The position numbers were made by a program, and so were the translations under genes. A stretch of DNA of 24,896 nucleotides, from positions 1 through 24,896 of the forward strand of contig MUGD01000017.1 of the NCBI GenBank assembly GCA_002900555.1, in the 5' to 3' direction. Of the stretch, positions 21,460-24,896 are shown in pieces. Origin of the DNA: Thermoplasmata archaeon M9B2D (GTDB lineage Archaea; Thermoplasmatota; E2; DHVEG-1). A model generated the notes under the pieces. That model saw only the letters and a program-made list of their open reading frames with translations. It did no database searches and was not told where the DNA came from. Position 1 is the first letter of the stretch. Each line of letters opens with the position of its first letter.

Positions 21460-23184
21460 CTATTTGTTTCCATACGTCACAAAAGAGAAATCATACACAT
21501 CATAGTAGATTCTCCATGTGATTCCATTGTTGTTTGAAATATAACTTTCCCCATTAAGGTATGGATCTTCATACTCAGCACCTGCATAGGTCCATCCATA
21601 GAGGGAATCAGAGGAATATGTGGTTTTACATACAATATAGTAAGTTTCACCGGGGGTTACCGAAATATCTGGGAAATCAAATGTTGTCCAGATTAATTTT
21701 GGTCTGTATAGATCCATCGGATTAATTAATACTGACGTAGAGGTAAGATCAGGTTCTGTCAGATTTTTTCGTATAGAAACCGTTATTGGTTGTACATTTC
21801 CTTTTGCAATAAGCTCCAATTCAACCTTTGAGAGAGTATTTTGAGTTGGGATAAATGATTGAGCGTACCAATTCTGCATGAATATACCATTATTCAGGCT
21901 AAGTCCATTAAAGAGCTCTGTTTGTCGTTGATCGACAAAGTGATCATTCTCCATAGTTACTACTAGTCTCCTACGGGGGATACTATCCTCAAAGAACCAC
22001 ATCCCATGCTCGTCGAAATTTCGAAGAAGAATATTATAAGTACCTTCTTTCGTCCATTCATGAGTAACATTGACAAGTGATTCTGAAGGGTATAATCCAG
22101 TCCATTCCTCTGTTTCGTCACCCCATTCAAAATAATATTTTATTTGATCTTCTTCTGGATCTGTAGCATTGAAGGAATATGTTTGGTCAGTGTTAATATC
22201 ACCGACTAACGAACCATTTACAAGTGCCGTATAGGTTGGTGGCATCTCTTTCTCAGTTAAGATAAGTTCACCAGGATAACTATCATAGATTTGGGGAGTT
22301 ACAGGAAAATTATACTCTTTAAGTAATATTGCTGTTGTTTTCGGGGCACTATAGTTAAATGCTTCCTCCGCTGAACATAACCTATCCTGATTTACATCAC
22401 CAAATCCCTGCAGTCCTTCCATGATGTAATACCCAAAAAAGTTCCCATTACTCATCTGATTTTCTTTACATGCCATTAATATGACTCGCCCTGGTCCGCT
22501 TAATCGTTTTGTGAATGTATTCATCCATTCAGAAACCTTTGCAGTTGTATGTGTTGTCTCCCAAGGTGGATCATTAAAACCACCTGCATAACAAGCTTCA
22601 ATGATAACACAGACTCCTTTACACCTTAAGTTACAAAGCCATCTGTTGATTGTATCATCGTACAAATAGTATAATTTGTTTGGAATACACAGGTACCAAC
22701 AGTTTGGCCATTCTCCGATTTTCGTTCGATAGGTATCATACATATACAGAGCAGTGTCAACGCCACCATTTTCATCCTTTGGAAAAACATCCTTTGTAAC
22801 TGGGGAGCCATGTGTAGAGATATAGAACAGGCAGACATCATCTTCATCAGCCATTCGAATCATCCAAAGAAAACCTTTAAACACATTGAAAATCGAAGCG
22901 TTCTTACCTGTCAATAATCTGATATGATCTGCTTTCCAATGATCTGATACAAGTAATAAATTGTACAAATCAGTTGGTGGTATAGCATTAAAGAGTGAAA
23001 GATTGGTCATGTATGGATGGTTTTTAAATTCATTGACACCAACAAGAAGCGCCCAATATTCGGTACCTTCATCTGACGTGTTGAACAGAGAGGTAGGTGT
23101 AGTCCCAAATGCGGTTGCTACTGCACTAAAACCTGAGATAATCATCAACAGGCTTACCAAAATACCTAATATTTTCTTTCCCAT
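21460..23184 (-). CDS. Secreted caspase-like (C13/C14 clan CD) peptidase with PKD and choice-of-anchor-R-like end
   Basis: 574 residues. ATG 23184 follows GAGGAAA. Signal peptide about 1-25. The caspase-type domain (about 42-310) begins YWALLVGVNEF, has the catalytic His in YISTHGSPV (H125) and the catalytic Cys in IIEACYAGGF (C198), so both residues are intact. An EF-hand-like loop DVNQDRLCSAEEAF (263-276) may bind Ca. A PKD domain spans about 316-411. The rest (about 416-574) is a beta-jelly-roll like choice-of-anchor-R: WYAQSFIPTQNTLSKVELEL, ISVTPGETYYIV, ending DFSFVTYGNK. It is the third type of clan CD peptidase in the window. It could be legumain-like or metacaspase-like in specificity; sequence alone does not decide. 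It is divergent from the beta-helix gene, 266 bases apart. Confidence 0.88.
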   Translation of the reverse strand: MGKKILGILVSLLMIISGFSAVATAFGTTPTSLFNTSDEGTEYWALLVGVNEFKNHPYMTNLSLFNAIPPTDLYNLLLVSDHWKADHIRLLTGKNASIFNVFKGFLWMIRMADEDDVCLFYISTHGSPVTKDVFPKDENGGVDTALYMYDTYRTKIGEWPNCWYLCIPNKLYYLYDDTINRWLCNLRCKGVCVIIEACYAGGFNDPPWETTHTTAKVSEWMNTFTKRLSGPGRVILMACKENQMSNGNFFGYYIMEGLQGFGDVNQDRLCSAEEAFNYSAPKTTAILLKEYNFPVTPQIYDSYPGELILTEKEMPPTYTALVNGSLVGDINTDQTYSFNATDPEEDQIKYYFEWGDETEEWTGLYPSESLVNVTHEWTKEGTYNILLRNFDEHGMWFFEDSIPRRRLVVTMENDHFVDQRQTELFNGLSLNNGIFMQNWYAQSFIPTQNTLSKVELELIAKGNVQPITVSIRKNLTEPDLTSTSVLINPMDLYRPKLIWTTFDFPDISVTPGETYYIVCKTTYSSDSLYGWTYAGAEYEDPYLNGESYISNNNGITWRIYYDVYDFSFVTYGNK

Positions 23185-23377
23185 AGTATTTCCTCAAGAA
23201 AGAGAGCAAAATAATAATATAAAAGACTTTTTTCCTCTTTATTGAACAAAAAAATACTGAATGTGCTAATTCTGACTGATTCGTCCAATATTCGTAAAAA
23301 TATCTGTTTTTTTATGATTGAATATATAAATCTCATTGTTACAATATGGAGCCTGTACACTCTATCACTGTTGTTCC

Positions 23378-23393
23378 ACCCACCACTGTTTTT
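23378..23393 (+). repeat. 16-base element shared with 20658-20673
   Basis: This is the second copy of ACCCACCACTGTTTTT. Just before it, CTATCACTGTTGTTCC is a looser match to the intergenic motif, so the two elements may form one unit. Confidence 0.5.
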
Positions 23394-23401
23394 AAGGATA
23401 T

Positions 23402-23442
23402 GTTTTTAAAGGGGAACAATCTTATAAATCCATATGGGGGAG
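23402..23442 (+). promoter_or_regulatory. Promoter and ribosome site of the beta-helix gene
   Basis: Two TATA-like elements are possible: GTTTTTAAAG (23402-23411) and CTTATAAATC (23421-23430). The first gives a leader holding GGGGGAG (23436-23442); the second would make the transcript leaderless. The ribosome site favours the first. Confidence 0.45.
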
Positions 23443-23450
23443 TGTAAGTT

Positions 23451-24674
23451 ATGGGGAAGAAACATCTGAGTAGTAAATGGTTGGCAGTTGGAATCATTCT
23501 TTTGTTCGTAGGAACAGGTATCATTCCAGCGATTGCCCAAGAGACTGAGAAATCACTCCAGACATCAAGAGGGACTTGGTTGTATGTCGGTGGGAGTGGA
23601 CCTGGGAATTATACCAAGATTCAGGATGCGATTGATAATGCAAGTGAGGGAGATACAGTGTTTGTCTATAGTGATTCATCTCCATATTATGGAAACGTAA
23701 TAGTAAACAAATCAATCCATCTTATTGGAGAAGATCAAGCATCAACGATCATTGACGGTATGTATTATACTAATACCATATGGATACCGTCGTCATTGGT
23801 TTATGTATGTAATTTTACTGTTATAAATTGTAGGAACGACCTATTTAGTGCGGGTATCTTTGTTACTGAAAAATTATCTTGGCCACTTCCTGATCCCCCA
23901 GCAAGTTCAGATGTTCATATTGTAAATTGTATAGTGAAAAACAATTCCTGTGGTATACGTTTTATAAATACTAGGAACAGCGAAGTCGCCTCTTGTGATA
24001 TTCATCATAATCTAGGGCATTCCATTTATATGAATAATGGATCATACATTACTATTCATGATTGTTATATCCATGAAAATGGACAAGTAGTACCTGAGGG
24101 GTATTATAGTGGTGGGGTTATTATTTCAGATCAGGAGTGGTTGGAAGGTAGTGATAATATATTCATTTCCCATTGCAAAATCATTAACAACGTATGGAGT
24201 GGTATAACAATCGATCGTGGTTCTATAAACATTAATATAGAATCCAATGTCATAAAAGAAAATACATATTTTGGGATATTTATTTGGGACATCTCCTCTA
24301 AAAAAACTCTATCAAATATTAGCATCAGTAATAATAATGTGTCATACAATGGTATAAATTTATACGGTGGAGGCATCGGTCTTCAGGGATGTAAAAAATC
24401 TGTAGAGATCACTCAGAATAACATCATTGACAACCATGATGGTGTTTATCTCTTACGTTCATCTTTCAATAGTATTTTTGAAAATAATTTAATAGGAAAT
24501 TATCGCAACGCATTTTTCAAATCTTTTTGTTTCTTAAACCACTGGGATAAAAACTATTGGAATGATTGGCAGGGTTTAGGACCAAAACTAATCAAAGGAA
24601 AATTAAGTGTAATTCCTTGGATGAACTTTGATTGGCATCCAGCACAAGAACCCTATGACGCCCCGGGAACCTGA
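23451..24674 (+). CDS. Secreted right-handed parallel beta-helix (NosD/CASH-like) protein
   Basis: 407 residues, ATG 23451. The N-terminus has KK and a hydrophobic signal segment (about 10-29), cut near AIAQ. The family opening LYVGGSGPGNYTKIQDAIDN (about 44-63) is followed by SEGDTVFVY and INLIGED-type turns. From about 80 to 345 come many short Asn-, Ile- and Cys-rich coils (for example VHIVNCIVKNNSCGIRF, IFISHCKIINNVWSG, ISISNNNVSYNG), the pattern of a parallel beta-helix. The end has NYWNDWQGLGPK and FDWHPAQEPYD, typical of this archaeal family. Known beta-helix proteins bind or cleave polysaccharide, but no catalytic residues can be identified, so a surface or carbohydrate-binding role is an inference. 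A paralogue begins 95 bases on. Confidence 0.85.
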   Translation: MGKKHLSSKWLAVGIILLFVGTGIIPAIAQETEKSLQTSRGTWLYVGGSGPGNYTKIQDAIDNASEGDTVFVYSDSSPYYGNVIVNKSIHLIGEDQASTIIDGMYYTNTIWIPSSLVYVCNFTVINCRNDLFSAGIFVTEKLSWPLPDPPASSDVHIVNCIVKNNSCGIRFINTRNSEVASCDIHHNLGHSIYMNNGSYITIHDCYIHENGQVVPEGYYSGGVIISDQEWLEGSDNIFISHCKIINNVWSGITIDRGSININIESNVIKENTYFGIFIWDISSKKTLSNISISNNNVSYNGINLYGGGIGLQGCKKSVEITQNNIIDNHDGVYLLRSSFNSIFENNLIGNYRNAFFKSFCFLNHWDKNYWNDWQGLGPKLIKGKLSVIPWMNFDWHPAQEPYDAPGT

Positions 24675-24717
24675 TACTAGGGAAGAATCCCGCGAGTTTC
24701 TGTCCCTCTCACGATGA

Positions 24718-24727
24718 GTTTAAATAG
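24718..24727 (+). promoter_or_regulatory. TATA element for the last gene
   Basis: GTTTAAATAG gives a transcript start near 24748. AGGAGG (24751-24756) is in the leader, 12 bases from ATG 24769; a tiny frame from ATG 24758 ends after four codons and is not a gene. Confidence 0.45.
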
Positions 24728-24768
24728 ATGGTATGAATTATCATATCATAAGGAGGAATGAAAAAAGT

Positions 24769-24896
24769 ATGAAGCAGAGACTATTTTGTGTTTTTGTTTG
24801 TATGCTGATGATGGCAATATTGTTAATCCCTATGTCAATATCAGGAAAGACATCTTCTCTAATAAGAAATGGGAATATTTTATATGTTGGAGGTTC
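24769..24896 (+). CDS. Second beta-helix protein, 5' end only (cut by window edge)
   Basis: ATG 24769 opens a signal peptide (MKQRLFCVFVCMLMMAILLI), cut probably near SISG. It reaches RNGNILYVGG at the edge, the same motif that begins the beta-helix of the gene at 23451. The frame is still open at the window end. It is a paralogue in tandem with its own promoter. Nothing beyond the first 42 codons can be said. Confidence 0.75.
   Translation, partial: MKQRLFCVFVCMLMMAILLIPMSISGKTSSLIRNGNILYVGG

Noticed and set aside
24758..24772. Tiny frame ATG AAA AAA GTA TGA overlapping the last gene's start
   Set aside because: Four codons only. It lies between the ribosome site and the real ATG 24769 and is probably incidental.
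1..24896. CRISPR arrays, insertion sequences, integrases, phage genes or defence systems
   Set aside because: No regularly spaced repeats, no transposase or integrase motifs and no defence-type domains were seen on either strand.

Overview
The window looks like a fragment of an archaeal (euryarchaeal, probably Thermoplasmatota) genome. Many genes have an archaeal TATA element about 25-30 bases before the inferred transcript start, two appear to be leaderless, and others carry GGAGG-type ribosome sites. No tRNA, rRNA, CRISPR array, transposase or integrase is visible. The protein set (secreted clostripain, gingipain-like, caspase-like and M28 peptidases, PKD domains, beta-helix proteins, multi-domain secreted proteins with few obvious membrane anchors) resembles what is known of sediment protein degraders such as Marine Benthic Group D/Thermoprofundales. 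The taxonomic call is an inference from gene content.

Layout. 1-69 (minus) is the first 23 codons of a secreted protein cut by the window edge. 271-1641 (minus) is a C25-like protein whose expected catalytic His is Lys, followed by a LolA-fold-like membrane-anchored protein (1953-2654, minus). 3023-3556 (plus) is an orphan PKD domain with a special C-terminal tail and a probable CTG start. A 0.7 kb gene-free stretch with a large hairpin and a perfect 14-bp palindrome leads to a small secreted protein (4244-4585) and a secreted AttH/CrtC-like protein (4766-6004). 6218-8149 (minus) is a cytoplasmic FAD-linked oxidase with N-terminal Fe-S cysteines, divergent from a cysteine-rich four-helix membrane protein (8294-8965). 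9354-9566 (minus) is a zinc-ribbon protein with an odd start.

From 9757 on the window is almost entirely secretome: clostripain C11 (9757-10962, minus), M28 peptidase with PKD (11430-13007), a seven-repeat beta-propeller (13257-14756), an Omp28-like thioredoxin-fold protein (14839-16296), an intact C25 peptidase with PKD (16462-18405, minus), a second M28 peptidase (18608-19924, minus), a small charged protein (20082-20375, minus), a small secreted protein (20781-21152), a caspase-like peptidase (21460-23184, minus), and two beta-helix proteins (23451-24674 and 24769-off the end).

How it fits together. Four clan CD cysteine-peptidase-fold proteins of three types sit with two M28 exo/aminopeptidases in 23 kb, consistent with endopeptidases and exopeptidases working together outside the cell. 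Unrelated catalytic domains share a few C-terminal modules: a PKD plus an LERFP-type amphipathic tail (two proteins), a GGxGVHA beta-sandwich (two), a Big_9/Ig-like module (two) and one choice-of-anchor-R-like module. These modules, not the enzymes, are the most likely place for undescribed biology, possibly surface retention or assembly. A short degenerate motif also recurs in four or five intergenic regions.
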